Source: Pseudoduganella violacea (GTDB lineage: Bacteria > Pseudomonadota > Gammaproteobacteria > Burkholderiales > Burkholderiaceae_D). Taken from it: a stretch of 64,000 bases of DNA. The position numbers were made by a program, and so were the translations under genes. Shown piece by piece: positions 43,445 through 53,700 of the stretch. Every line of letters begins with the position of its first letter. Position 1 is the stretch's first letter. The stretch is taken from contig NZ_JACHXD010000012.1 in assembly GCF_014191875.1 (NCBI RefSeq), forward strand, positions 1-64,000. The letters run 5' to 3'. The notes under the pieces are model-generated. The model had not been told where the DNA came from. It saw nothing but the letters and a program-made list of their open reading frames with translations, and did not search any database.

Positions 43445-45079
43445 ATGTTGCGTTTTCTGATTCAACAATCCAGGAGCCTGCTGCTGGCCGCCGCCGCCGG
43501 CAGCGTGGCGCACGGTATTTGCAGCGTCACGCTGATCGCCCTGATCAGCGAAGCGCTCAGTGCCGAAGCCTCGGTCCGTACCGGCATGGCCTGGACTTTC
43601 GCCCTGCTGGCGGTGGGGTTGATGCTGACCCATATCATCGCCTCCGTGCTGTTCGAGCGCCTGAGCCAGCACGCCCATGCCGAACTGCGACGCTATGTGA
43701 GCGCGCGCGTGATCGCCGCCGACTACCGCAACCTGGAAGCCATCGGTTCGGCGCGGGTGCAGTCGGCGCTGTCCGAGCATAGCGCCAATGTCGCTGCCTT
43801 CTTCGTGACTTTCCCGGCCATCCTGAGCAATGCGGTGGTGGTGCTGGGCTGCCTGGTCTACATGCTGCTGCTGTCCTGGCAGATTTTCCTGTTCGCGGTG
43901 GCGCTGATCGGCCTCGGTTCCTTCGGCTACCACCTTGCCAATTTGCGCGCGATCCGCCACCTGAACCGCGGCGCGGAGGAGCAGGACCGCTTGTTCGGCC
44001 ATTTCCGTTCGCTGACCGACGGCGCCAAGGAATTGCGCCTGCACTTCGGCAAACGTAAGGTGTTTCAGGAGCAGGTGCTGGGCGGCTCGATCGAAACTGT
44101 GCGCAGCGAACGCGCCCTGGGCATGTCGATTTTCGTGGTCTCGGCAAGCTGGGCCAACTTCCTGATCTACGCCTTTATCGGCCTGGTGCTATTTGTCCTG
44201 CTGGGCGGCGCTTCGGACCAGGCCCGCGTGATGACGGGTTTCGCCCTGGTCTTTGTATACATGGTGACGCCGCTCGAAGTGCTGCTGTTGAACATCCCGC
44301 GCGCCAACCTGGCCAAGGCATCGGCCCTGCGCATCGACGAGATCACGGCCGGCATGAACGATTCCGAGCAGGCCGTCGGCAGCGCCCAGCCCCAGCCCTT
44401 GCAGCAACTGGCGCTGGACAAGGTCGAACACCGCTATTACCACGAGCAGAGCGACGATTTCTTCGCCCTCGGGCCGGTCAGCTTTACCTTCAAGCCGGGC
44501 GAAGTGGTGTTCCTGGTCGGCGGCAATGGCAGCGGCAAGACCACGCTGGCCAAACTGCTGGTGGGCCTGTATCCGCCGGAACGGGGCAGCATCGTCTTGA
44601 ACGGCCAGGGCGTGGACGACGCCCGCCGTGACCAGTACCGGCAGTTGTTCAGCACTGTATTCTCGGACTTCCACCTGTTCGACCGCCTGCTGCACAGCGG
44701 CGAAGCCAGCGCCGACCTGGATGCGCGCGGCAACCGCCTGATCGAGCGCCTGCACTTGCAGCACAAGGTTCAGGTGCGCAACGGCGCCTTCACCACGCAG
44801 GCTTTGTCGCAAGGGCAGCGCAAGCGCCTGGCTCTGGTGGTGGCCTGCCTGGAGGACCGTCCTTTCCTCGTATTCGATGAATGGGCGGCCGACCAGGACC
44901 CCGTATTCAAGAACGTGTTCTATCTCGAAGTACTGGCGGAACTTAAGGCCCAGGGCAAAACCATCCTGGTGATTTCGCATGACGACCGCTACTTCCACGT
45001 GGCCGACCGCCTGATACGCATGGAAAACGGCCAACTCAGCGAAGACAGCGTGCCACAGCGTCCGGCGCAAGCAGCATGA
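43445..45079 (+). CDS. pvdE: ABC exporter of the siderophore precursor (PvdE-like)
   Basis: The 544-residue half-transporter has six membrane segments (about 1-290) fused to an ATPase domain. Walker A is GGNGSGKTT (near 360), the signature LSQGQRKRLAL, Walker B FLVFDEWAADQDP and the switch ISHDD. It belongs to the cyclic-peptide exporter family with PvdE, which carries the acylated precursor to the periplasm where PvdQ acts. It follows pvdQ by 54 bases with AAGGA before its ATG, and its stop overlaps the thioesterase start (ATGA). Confidence 0.95.
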   Translation: MLRFLIQQSRSLLLAAAAGSVAHGICSVTLIALISEALSAEASVRTGMAWTFALLAVGLMLTHIIASVLFERLSQHAHAELRRYVSARVIAADYRNLEAIGSARVQSALSEHSANVAAFFVTFPAILSNAVVVLGCLVYMLLLSWQIFLFAVALIGLGSFGYHLANLRAIRHLNRGAEEQDRLFGHFRSLTDGAKELRLHFGKRKVFQEQVLGGSIETVRSERALGMSIFVVSASWANFLIYAFIGLVLFVLLGGASDQARVMTGFALVFVYMVTPLEVLLLNIPRANLAKASALRIDEITAGMNDSEQAVGSAQPQPLQQLALDKVEHRYYHEQSDDFFALGPVSFTFKPGEVVFLVGGNGSGKTTLAKLLVGLYPPERGSIVLNGQGVDDARRDQYRQLFSTVFSDFHLFDRLLHSGEASADLDARGNRLIERLHLQHKVQVRNGAFTTQALSQGQRKRLALVVACLEDRPFLVFDEWAADQDPVFKNVFYLEVLAELKAQGKTILVISHDDRYFHVADRLIRMENGQLSEDSVPQRPAQAA

Positions 45080-45867
45080 GCGCGCCGATTACCTTGCTAT
45101 GCCTGCCGAACGCCGGCGCTAGCTCCGCCATGTATCAACGCTGGAAGCGCCTGCTACCGGACTGGATCAGCGTGATGCCGCTGGAACTGCCGGGGCGCGG
45201 CCGGCGCAGCAGCCAGGCGCCGATATGCGACTACGGCGCCATGGTGACGCGCCTGTGCAGCGAGTATCTGCTGCTGCCGCAGCGGCCTTACGCGCTGTTC
45301 GGCCACAGCATGGGCGGCCTGCTGGCATACGGCATGGCGCAACGTCTGCGCCAACTCGGGGAAAACCGGGCGCCGCGCGCGCTGCTGGTGTCCGCCACGG
45401 CCGCGCCGACGCGGCGTGGCCCCCTTATCAGCAATCTGGACGACGCATCCTTGATTGCCGAGATGCGTCGCCAGGGTGGCACGCCGCAAGAAGCCTTTGC
45501 CAGCGCGGAGCTGATGCAGCTGGTTTTACCCTTGATGCGCGCCGACTACCGGGTTTGCGCCAGCTTCCGCGCCGATGCGCGGAGCCGGCCGCTGGAGATT
45601 CCCCTGCATGTTTTTGCCGGACGCGCCGATATCAATACGCCACAGCAGATGGAGGCATGGCGCGCCGAAACCCAGTCCGCGTTCAGCCTTGACTGGTTCG
45701 AAGGCGGGCATTTCTATCTGCGTGGAGAACAGCAGGAAAGACAGCTGATGTGCGCTCTTGAGCGGCTGCTGGCCTCAATCGGCAGCGATCAGCTCTTGGC
45801 TCCGGACACGGACCGGATCGAGCGGACAAGCGCCGCAATAGCCCTGTCCGGGCAGCAGGTGGTATAG
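45076..45867 (+). CDS. Type II thioesterase
   Basis: The 263-residue alpha/beta-hydrolase has LCLPNAGASSAMY at the start, Ser78 in GHSMGG, Asp in FAGRADINTP and His in EGGHFYL. Such external thioesterases clear wrongly loaded carrier domains of NRPS and PKS. It overlaps the exporter stop (ATGA), so it is co-translated. Its last 93 bases overlap the 3' end of the fhuF-like gene on the other strand. Confidence 0.93.
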   Translation: MSAPITLLCLPNAGASSAMYQRWKRLLPDWISVMPLELPGRGRRSSQAPICDYGAMVTRLCSEYLLLPQRPYALFGHSMGGLLAYGMAQRLRQLGENRAPRALLVSATAAPTRRGPLISNLDDASLIAEMRRQGGTPQEAFASAELMQLVLPLMRADYRVCASFRADARSRPLEIPLHVFAGRADINTPQQMEAWRAETQSAFSLDWFEGGHFYLRGEQQERQLMCALERLLASIGSDQLLAPDTDRIERTSAAIALSGQQVV

Positions 45868-46560
45868 ACAGCACTGGCTGTGCAGGGCGATAAGGCCATC
45901 GGCATCGGCCTTTTCTCCCGGCTTGGCCGGCGCGCGCCGCCGCCGCATATACAAAGGATTTTCTTCTCCAGCCCACAGCGCGCTATCGATCAGATGCGCG
46001 CGGTCGGCCATCACCGCAGCCACATGCTGTTCCCCGTGCGCCGCAGCCAGCCCCTGCGCCGCATCGAACAGGAAGTTCAGCCAGCGCACCGCGTTCCCCC
46101 ACAAGATTTTCTGGGCCAGCCCCGATTGGCGGCTCAGTTGCGCGAACAGCGGCGCCAGATGGCCGCGCAGCAGCGCGTCGTAGCGCTCTTCGGCATCGGC
46201 TTCCGGCAGCGATTCGCCCAAGGCAAGGATGTGGAAACCTGTCACCTCGCCATGCGGCGCCAGACTCACGGCCATCTCTTTCGCGTTGGCGGGAAAGCGG
46301 TGGCGTAGCAGTGTCGCGCCGGCGACCAGCGGCGGAAGCAGCGCGCCCAGATAGCGGTTGCTCCAGTTTGAGGCCACGGGGCGCAGGTCTTGCTGGCCCA
46401 ACCTGGCGGCGCTGGCACGCAACTGCCTTGTCAGCAGTTCCGGCTCGGACAGCAGCCGCGCCACAGCTAGGGCAGAGGGGGGAAACTGGGGCGCGCAAGC
46501 CAGCGATTCGCCATAGCTGCGCATCTCTCCCTGGAATAGCGGTTCGAGCAGCGGAATCAT
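45775..46560 (-). CDS. fhuF: FhuF-like ferric-siderophore reductase
   Basis: The 261-residue protein ends in the FhuF [2Fe-2S] motif: Cys230, Cys231, Cys242 and Cys245 (CC-x10-C-x2-C, CLYHLLPGQGYCGACPLDP). FhuF-type proteins reduce hydroxamate-bound iron in the cytoplasm to release it, which fits a hydroxamate product. The N-terminal helical part is less conserved. A weak iron-starvation-like box lies at 46589-46613. It is convergent with the thioesterase and their coding regions overlap by 93 bases. Confidence 0.92.
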   Translation of the reverse strand: MIPLLEPLFQGEMRSYGESLACAPQFPPSALAVARLLSEPELLTRQLRASAARLGQQDLRPVASNWSNRYLGALLPPLVAGATLLRHRFPANAKEMAVSLAPHGEVTGFHILALGESLPEADAEERYDALLRGHLAPLFAQLSRQSGLAQKILWGNAVRWLNFLFDAAQGLAAAHGEQHVAAVMADRAHLIDSALWAGEENPLYMRRRRAPAKPGEKADADGLIALHSQCCLYHLLPGQGYCGACPLDPVRVRSQELIAAD

Positions 46561-46983
46561 GATGAGTGGGTGTAGTCCATGCCCGATAGACGAATGAGCC
46601 AGCGGAAAATTCTGGGCGCCAGGCTTCCTTGAGCCTTTGCGTAGGGGTTTGGATTACTACCACTTTGACCTAAAGCTAATGTTAAGGATTAATTTCAGCT
46701 AGTCACATTTTTTCTTAAAAGAAATTTTGAAAATTTTTAACTGAATAAAATACAAAAAAATGACAGAAATTTCTTGCGGTATTTTCTAAAATATCAATTG
46801 TTGCATATATTGTATGAATTTAAGCAGTGTGTTGCATCTTAGGAGAAAGTCAACTTCCAGCCTGTATAATTCCAGCAAGTTGCCACAAAAGAATGTAAAA
46901 ACAGCAATCAATGCAATTTTAGCAAGCGTCCAGTTCCACTAGTTTTAGCAATGAGCACCAACTGATCACCCATTGGAGCAAGC
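46561..46983. other. AT-rich intergenic region between the two clusters
   Basis: About 420 bases separate the siderophore locus from the second cluster. From about 46670 to 46920 the base composition drops to strongly AT-rich with long A and T runs, very unlike the surrounding high-GC DNA. A weak box AGAAT-N16-CGTC on the minus strand (46613-46589) may serve fhuF. Promoters for mbtH at 46984 should lie here, but I could not pick one with confidence. No gene is visible. Confidence 0.6.
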
Positions 46984-47202
46984 ATGTCTGACTTGGAAAA
47001 CCCGGCTGCAGAGTTGTACGAAGTAGTGGTAAACGAAGAAGAGCAGTACTCGATCTGGCCGGCCAGCAAAGAGCTTCCGCTTGGCTGGAAGAAGGCCGGA
47101 AAACAAGGCAGCAAAGATGTGTGCCTTGCCTATATCAATGAAGTGTGGACCGATATGCGCCCACTTTCCCTGCGCCGAGCGATGAGCTCATCACAGCAGT
47201 AG
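46984..47202 (+). CDS. mbtH: MbtH-like NRPS accessory protein (second cluster)
   Basis: The 72-residue protein has NEEEQYSIWP, LPLGWKKAG and INEVWTDMRPLSLRR, the MbtH signature. GGAGCAAGC precedes the ATG. It is distinct in sequence from the copy at 10639. It lies before trans-AT PKS genes, so adenylation domains are expected further along this cluster, outside the window. Between it and the next gene (47203-47411) there is no gene; an inverted repeat GAACCGCC/GGTGGTTC sits at 47289-47307. Confidence 0.94.
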   Translation: MSDLENPAAELYEVVVNEEEQYSIWPASKELPLGWKKAGKQGSKDVCLAYINEVWTDMRPLSLRRAMSSSQQ

Positions 47203-47411
47203 CCCAGCCTTTCCCAGAAGGCTTTTGCCGGGAGCGGCCGCTGGACTCTCCCGCGTGCGGCAGATTCACCATGTAAAGAAAGTGCGTTGAACCGCCTATG
47301 GTGGTTCGCGTGCTCCTGCATTGACCGGAGCGGTAGCGAGGCTCCTTTGTAGCGAGTAGCGATGAATCGAACTGTTTTATCCCCTTGCGAGTCAAGCCGT
47401 GGGGGCATGCG

Positions 47412-50400
47412 ATGAGTAAAACCGTCTTCATGTTTTCGGGGCAGGGTTCACAGTACCGGCAGATGGGCCATGAGCTGTATCGGCGCGAACCCGTGTTCCG
47501 CGACGCCATGCAGCGCCTTGATCCTTTGGTGCGGAGCCGCTGCGGCGAGTCGGTGCTGGCTGCCTTGTACGAAGATGCGAACGGCGAGCAGCTGTTGCAG
47601 CGCGTTCGCATCAGCCATCCAGCCATCTTCATGGTTGAATATGCGCTGGCCCAGACCTTGATCGCGGCGGACGTGCGGCCCGACCTGGTGCTCGGTTCCA
47701 GCCTTGGTTCCTATGCGGCAGCGGTGATTGCGGGCTGCGTCTCCGCCGAAACCGCGCTGAAAGCCGTGATCGAAAAGGCGCTGATGCTGGAGCGGCATTG
47801 CGCGCCGGGCTGCATGGTCGCCGTCATGGGCGATCCCGCGGGGTATATGACGCCGGGGTTGCAGGGTCTCTGCGAATTGGCGGCCCGTAATTTCGATGGC
47901 CATTCGGTGCTGGCCATGCGGCAAGATCAACTGGCCCGCGTTGAAAACCACTTGCGCCAGCATGGCCTGGCCTTTCAGCGGCTGGACGTGGAATTCGCCT
48001 TTCATTCGCGCTGGATCGACGCGGCGCGCCAACCCTATCTCGATTATTTGCAGGGGCTGCATTTCCAGCCGGCGGCCATTCCGCTGGCGTGCTGCGCCAG
48101 CGCGAGCACGCTGCAAACCCTGCCAACCGACTTTTTCTGGACCGTGGCGCGCGCCCCGATCCGCTTTCACGACACCGTGCAAGCGCTGGAAGCGCGGGGC
48201 AGCTACCGCTATATCGACGTTGGACCGGCCGGCACGCTCGCCACTTTTCTCAAATATGGACTGCCAGCCGGTTCACCGTCCCAGATCTACACGCTGATGT
48301 CGCCCTTCGGCAGCGACAGCGGCAATCTGGCGGCCGTAATTGGCCAATGCCGCCAGCCGGCAAGCACGACAGAGCAGCATCAACCCACTAAGGAGAGCAG
48401 GGCTATGAAGGCAGTGATTTTTCCGGGGCAGGGCGCGCAGTTCAAGGGAATGGGCAAGGACGTTTTCCCCCTTTACCCGGATCTGGTGCGGCGTGCATCC
48501 GAGATTCTTGGCTACTCCTTGGAAGAACTCTGTCTCAGCGACAGTCAGAATCAACTCTCGCAAACCCGCTATACGCAGCCGGCCCTGTTCGTGGTCAATG
48601 CGCTCAATTATTACCAGCATCAGGCGCAGCATGGCGGCGCGGCGCCCGACTTCTTTGCCGGCCATAGCTTGGGCGAGTACAACGCGCTGCATGCCGCCGG
48701 CGCGTTTTCCTTCGAAACAGGGCTGCGCCTGGTGAAGAAACGCGGTGAGCTGATGGGCGGCGCGCGTGACGGCGCCATGGCGGCGGTGCTGGGCGCTTCG
48801 GCCAGCGAAGTCCAGTCCATACTCGATCAGCACAAGTTGGATCAGATCGATATCGCGAACTACAACTCGCCGACGCAGATCGTGATCGCCGGCAGCAAGG
48901 ATGCCATCGCCGCGGCGGAGCAGATTTTCGCCGGCCACACTCTGCGCTACGTGACGCTGAACGTGAGCGCCGCCTTCCACTCGCGCTATATGCAGCCGGC
49001 GCAGGCGGAATTCGCGCGTTTCTTGAGCGAGTTCACCTTCACCGCGCCAACTGTGCCGGTGATCGCCAATGCCAATGCCCGTCCATATGAGGCGGACAGA
49101 ATCGCGGAAACACTGGCCGCGCAGATTGCCGGCCCGGTACGCTGGGTCGATTCGGTGCGCTACCTGATGGGGCGTGAGGTGGACGCGTTCCAGGAAATCG
49201 GCGCGGCGGTGCTGAGCAAGATGGTGCTGGAAATCCGCGGCAAGGAAACGCCGATTGTGGATGAAACGCCGGCGTTGCCTGCGGCTGCACCCGCACCCGC
49301 ACCCGCTCCCGCTCCCGCCTCCCTGCCGGTGGCAAGTGGCGGGCCTGGCATCCAGTCTACCCGTCTTGGCAGTGCCTTGTTCCGCCAGCGTTTTGGGCTG
49401 CAGTACGCTTACATGGCCGGCGCGATGTATCGCGGCGTGGCGTCGGCCGAACTGGTGATTCGCATGGGCAAGGCTGGCTTCCTGTCCTTCTTTGGCGCGG
49501 GCGGCCTGCCGCCGGCGCGCGTCGAAGCAGGCATCCAGCGCATTCAGGCCGAGTTGAAAGACGGCCAGCCCTATGGCATGAATCTGCTGGCGAACTACGA
49601 GTATCCGGCTGACGAAGAGGCGGTGGTCGAGCTGTATTTGAAATATGGCGTGACCAATGTCGAGGCTGCGGCCTTTATGCAGATGACGCCAGCGCTGGTG
49701 CGTTTCCGCCTGTCCGGCCTGCGCACCGATGCGCGCGGCGCGGTGGTCTGCGATCACCGTATCGTCGCCAAGATTTCCCGGCCCGAGGTGGCGAAAGCCT
49801 TCATGAGTCCAGCGCCTGCGGCCATCGTCGGCAAGCTGCTGGAGCAAGGCAAGATCACGCCGCTGCAGGCCGAACTCGCGCAGCGCGTGCCGGTTGCCCA
49901 TGATATCTGCGTCGAAGCCGATTCCGGCGGCCACACCGATGGCGGCATCGCCGCCGTGATGCTGCCGCCGATGCTGCGCATGCGCGACGAGTTGCAGACC
50001 AGTCATGGGTACGCGGAACCGATCTGCATGGGCCTCGCGGGCGGCATCGGCGGTCCGGAGGCGGCCGCCGCCGCCTTCCTGCTGGGCGCCGATTTCATCA
50101 TGACCGGTTCCATCAACCAGTGCACGGTGGAAGCAGGAATGAGCGACAACGGCAAGGCCATGCTGCAAGAAATCGATATCCACGATACCGAGTACGCGCC
50201 GGCCGGCGATATGTTCGAGATCGGCGCCCAGGTGCAGGTGCTGAAGAAATCGGTCTTTTTCCCGGCGCGCGCCAACAAGCTGCTGTCGCTTTACCGCCAT
50301 CACAACAGCCTGGACGAAATCCCTGAGCGTACGCGCCGCCAGCTTGAAGGCACGTATTTCAAGAAGACCTTCGAGGAAATCTGGAGCGAGACCGCAGCCT

Positions 50401-50705
50401 GGTTCAAGGCCCAGGGCAAGGACCATGAAGTGGTCAAGGCCGAGGCCAATCCCAAGCACAAGATGGCCCTGGTGTTCCGCTGGTACTTCGCCTACTGCAC
50501 GCGCATTGCCATGGAGGGACGCAACGAGGATCAGGTCAATTACCAGATCCAGACCGGCCCGGCCCTCGGTTCCTTCAACCGCTGGGTGAAGGGCACGGCG
50601 CTGGAATCCTGGCGCAACCGGCATGTGGACGAAATAGCCATCAAGCTGCTGGACGCCACTGCCGAGCATTTGAACCGTTCCTATACACGATTCCTTCAGG
50701 CTTAA
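47412..50705 (+). CDS. Trans-acting AT-AT-ER protein (tandem acyltransferase with PfaD-type enoylreductase)
   Basis: The 1097-residue protein has three parts. Acyltransferase-like domain one (about 1-320) has GSSLGSY where active enzymes have GHSxGE, and AFHS. Domain two (about 330-610) has GQGAQFKGMG, GHSLGEY and AFHSRYM, the marks of a malonyl-specific trans-AT. After an Ala-Pro linker (about 625-640) comes a PfaD/FabK-like FMN enoylreductase (about 655-1095; YAYMAGAMYRGVASAELV, EADSGGHTDGG, GLAGGIGGP, FIMTGSINQ). The first domain probably is an acyl hydrolase that unblocks stalled carriers. The start is ATG 47412, with GGGGG six bases upstream, rather than the TTG at 47385. It supplies the AT-less PKS next to it. 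Confidence 0.93.
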   Translation: MSKTVFMFSGQGSQYRQMGHELYRREPVFRDAMQRLDPLVRSRCGESVLAALYEDANGEQLLQRVRISHPAIFMVEYALAQTLIAADVRPDLVLGSSLGSYAAAVIAGCVSAETALKAVIEKALMLERHCAPGCMVAVMGDPAGYMTPGLQGLCELAARNFDGHSVLAMRQDQLARVENHLRQHGLAFQRLDVEFAFHSRWIDAARQPYLDYLQGLHFQPAAIPLACCASASTLQTLPTDFFWTVARAPIRFHDTVQALEARGSYRYIDVGPAGTLATFLKYGLPAGSPSQIYTLMSPFGSDSGNLAAVIGQCRQPASTTEQHQPTKESRAMKAVIFPGQGAQFKGMGKDVFPLYPDLVRRASEILGYSLEELCLSDSQNQLSQTRYTQPALFVVNALNYYQHQAQHGGAAPDFFAGHSLGEYNALHAAGAFSFETGLRLVKKRGELMGGARDGAMAAVLGASASEVQSILDQHKLDQIDIANYNSPTQIVIAGSKDAIAAAEQIFAGHTLRYVTLNVSAAFHSRYMQPAQAEFARFLSEFTFTAPTVPVIANANARPYEADRIAETLAAQIAGPVRWVDSVRYLMGREVDAFQEIGAAVLSKMVLEIRGKETPIVDETPALPAAAPAPAPAPAPASLPVASGGPGIQSTRLGSALFRQRFGLQYAYMAGAMYRGVASAELVIRMGKAGFLSFFGAGGLPPARVEAGIQRIQAELKDGQPYGMNLLANYEYPADEEAVVELYLKYGVTNVEAAAFMQMTPALVRFRLSGLRTDARGAVVCDHRIVAKISRPEVAKAFMSPAPAAIVGKLLEQGKITPLQAELAQRVPVAHDICVEADSGGHTDGGIAAVMLPPMLRMRDELQTSHGYAEPICMGLAGGIGGPEAAAAAFLLGADFIMTGSINQCTVEAGMSDNGKAMLQEIDIHDTEYAPAGDMFEIGAQVQVLKKSVFFPARANKLLSLYRHHNSLDEIPERTRRQLEGTYFKKTFEEIWSETAAWFKAQGKDHEVVKAEANPKHKMALVFRWYFAYCTRIAMEGRNEDQVNYQIQTGPALGSFNRWVKGTALESWRNRHVDEIAIKLLDATAEHLNRSYTRFLQA

Positions 50706-50720
50706 AAGGTCCGCTGCGCT

Positions 50721-53700
50721 ATGAATAACGACAACCATAAAATTCAGGGTGAAACCGGCGCTATCGCCATCGTCGGCATGGCTTGCCGCTTTCCCGGCGC
50801 GGCGAATTATGAAGAGTATTGGAAGAACCTGAGCGCTGGCCTGTCCAGCGTCAGCGAGGTGCCGGCGAACCGCTGGGACAAAGAGGCGTTCTACTCCAGC
50901 GACAGCCAGGCGAAGAACAAGGCCGTCAGTAAATGGGGCGGCTTCATGGACGGCGTGGAGTTCTTCGACGCGGACTTCTTCGGTATTTCGGGACGCGAAG
51001 CGGTGGCCATGGATCCGCAGCAGCGCATTATGCTGGAACTGTCCTGGGCCTGCATGGAGGATGCGGGCTACGATCCTTCGGCCCTGAACGGCAGTCGCAC
51101 CGGCGTGTATGTCGGCGTATTCAACTTCGACTACCAGGAGCATCTGCTGCGCACGCTCGATTCCATCGAGGCCCATGTTTCGACCGGCACGCACACGGCG
51201 CTGATCCCGAACCGCATTTCGCACTATTTCAATCTGCATGGTCCAAGCCTGCCTATCGACACGGCTTGTTCGAGCTCCCTGGTGGCGCTGCACGAGGCGG
51301 TGCATGCGATCCGCCGTGGCGAATGCGAACAGGCGCTGGTGGGCGGCGTGAGCGTCTTGTGCAGCCCGACGCATTTCATTTCCTTTTCCAAGACCGGCAT
51401 GCTGTCGCCGGACGGCAGCTGCAAGACCTTCGACGAGCGCGCCAACGGCTATGTGCGCGGCGAAGGCGCGGCCATGGTGCTGCTCAAGCCTCTCGCCAAG
51501 GCGCTGGAGGATAAGGACAATATTCTTGCCGTGGTGCGCGGCACGGCGCGCAATCACGGCGGCCGTGCGCGCACGGTGACGTATCCCAGCTCGCAGGCCC
51601 AGTCGAAAGTGGTGGCGGAAGCGCTGAGCGAGGCGGATATTCCCGTCAGCACCCTGACTTATGTCGAAGCGCACGGCACCGGCACGCCAAAAGGTGACCC
51701 AATCGAGATCGAGGGCCTGAAGCTGGCTTTTGCGCGCGTGGCGCAGCAGCGCGGCGAGGCGCTGCCGGAGCACAGCTGCGGCCTGGGCAGCGTGAAGACC
51801 AATGTGGGCCACCTGGAATCGGTGGCCGGTCTGGCCGGCGTGATCAAGGTCATCCTGTCTATGCGCCGGCAAACTTTGCCGGGCCTGGTGCATTATCAAA
51901 AACTGAACCCACGCATCGAACTCGATTCCAGTCCCTTCTATATCGTCGACCGGCTGCGCGATTGGCCAGCCTTGCGCGATGAACAAGGCCAGGCCGTGCC
52001 GCGCCGCGCGGGCGTCAGTTCCTTCGGTTTTGGCGGCGTGAATTCGCATGTGGTGATTGAAGAGTATCTGCCGGCGCAGCCGCAGGAGGCTGAGGAACCG
52101 GCGAGCCACGCGCCTGCACTGATTGTTTTGTCGGCCAAGACGGCGGCGGCCTTGCGCGGCCAGGCACAAAGCCTGCTCTCCATGCTGGACTCCGCAGAGA
52201 TCCAGCGTGCCGGTATCGGTGCGCTGGCCTACACGCTGCAAGTGGGGCGCCAGGCGATGGCCGAGCGTTTGACCTTGCTGGCGGACGCTCTCCCAGCCTT
52301 GAAGGAGCAGCTGCAAACCTGGTTGAATGAGCCGTCCGGCTCGCGCCACGCGCGCAGCGCCCGCGTCACCGCCGAGATGCTGACGGCGATTCAAAATGAA
52401 CCGGAAAGCCTGCAAGCCGTGGCCACAGCGCTGGACGAGGGCAATCTGCCGGAGCTGGCGCAGTTTTGGCTGCACGGTTATTCCATCGACTGGGCAAGCC
52501 TGTACGGGACCAGACAAGCACGTGTCGCGCTGCCTTCCTATCCGTTCGCCAAGGTGAAATACTGGGCCGAGACGGAAGGCGGCGCCGAACCGTCCGCGCG
52601 CGCCGAGCTGCATCCCCTGCTGCATCAGAATACCTCCGACCTGAATGGGCTGCGCTTCAGCAGCCAGTTCAACGGCAAGGAGTTTTTCTTCGCCGACCAT
52701 GTTGTGCAAGGAGCGAAGACCCTGCCGGGCGTGGCCCAGCTGGAGATGGCTTTGCGCGCGGCGCAGACAGTCGGTGGCCGCGCCGGAAAGCTGCGCCTCA
52801 AGGACGTGGTCTGGGCGCGCCCCATCGTGGCTGGCGATCAGCCGCTGGACCTGCACCTGGCCTTGTACCAGGAGACGGAAGAAGAAATCGGCTACGAAAT
52901 CTATCGCGAATCGGACGATGGCGAGATCGTATACGGCAAGGGTTCCTTGCTGCCGGCTGGCCGCGAGCCAGTCCTCGCCAGGCACGATCTGGCGGCCTTA
53001 CAGGCCCAGTGCAGCCATGGCCGGTTCAGCGCCGAGGAATGCTATGCCGCCTTTGATAAGACGGGATTGAGCTATGGCTCCGGCCATCGTGGTCTGGCCA
53101 ATATCCAGCTTGGCGTGGATCTGGCCCTGGCGCAAATCCGCTTGCCTGAATCCGTGCAAGCCGCCTTTGCGCGTTTCGAGCTGCATCCCAGTTTGCTGGA
53201 TGCGGCCCTGCAGGCGGCCATCTGCTTCCAGGCGAGGGACAACGGCGGATTGGCCGGAATGAGCTTGATGCTGCCGTTTGCGCTCGGCTCCCTCGATGTG
53301 TTGGCGCCTTGCGCGCCATCGATGTGGGCGCTGGTGCGCCGCAGCGCTGGCAGTGGCGCAGGCGACGTGGTGCAAAAATTCGATATCGATCTATGCGACG
53401 ACGATGGCATGGTTTGCGTACGCTTTGGCGGATTCTGCATGCGTGCCGCTTCCACGGTTGCCGCGGCGGGCGGGGAGAGCATCCGCACGGCGCTGTTTCA
53501 GCCTGAATGGAAGCCGCAAGCGGCTGCGGGCGCGCAGGCGCCAGCCTTCGCTCGTCATCTCGTGTTGCTGTGTGGTGGCATGGCGGCCGGCACCGCCCAA
53601 ATCGCCGCGCGGCTGCCGGGCGCGGAATGCTTGTCCGGCCAGAGTGCCGCCGATATTGCGCAGGCGTTTGAGGCTGATGCATGCATGCTGCTGGAACGTA

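Noticed and set aside
47289..47307. Inverted repeat before the AT-AT-ER gene as a quorum-sensing (lux) box
   Set aside because: Length and centre do not fit the lux-box consensus and no LuxR gene is seen in the window.
48273..52985. A 1570-codon open frame on the minus strand
   Set aside because: Shadow of the AT-AT-ER and PKS genes; Gln/His/Arg-rich translation typical of antisense frames in GC-rich DNA. The same applies to 54975-57293, 21916-24156 and 37223-39451.
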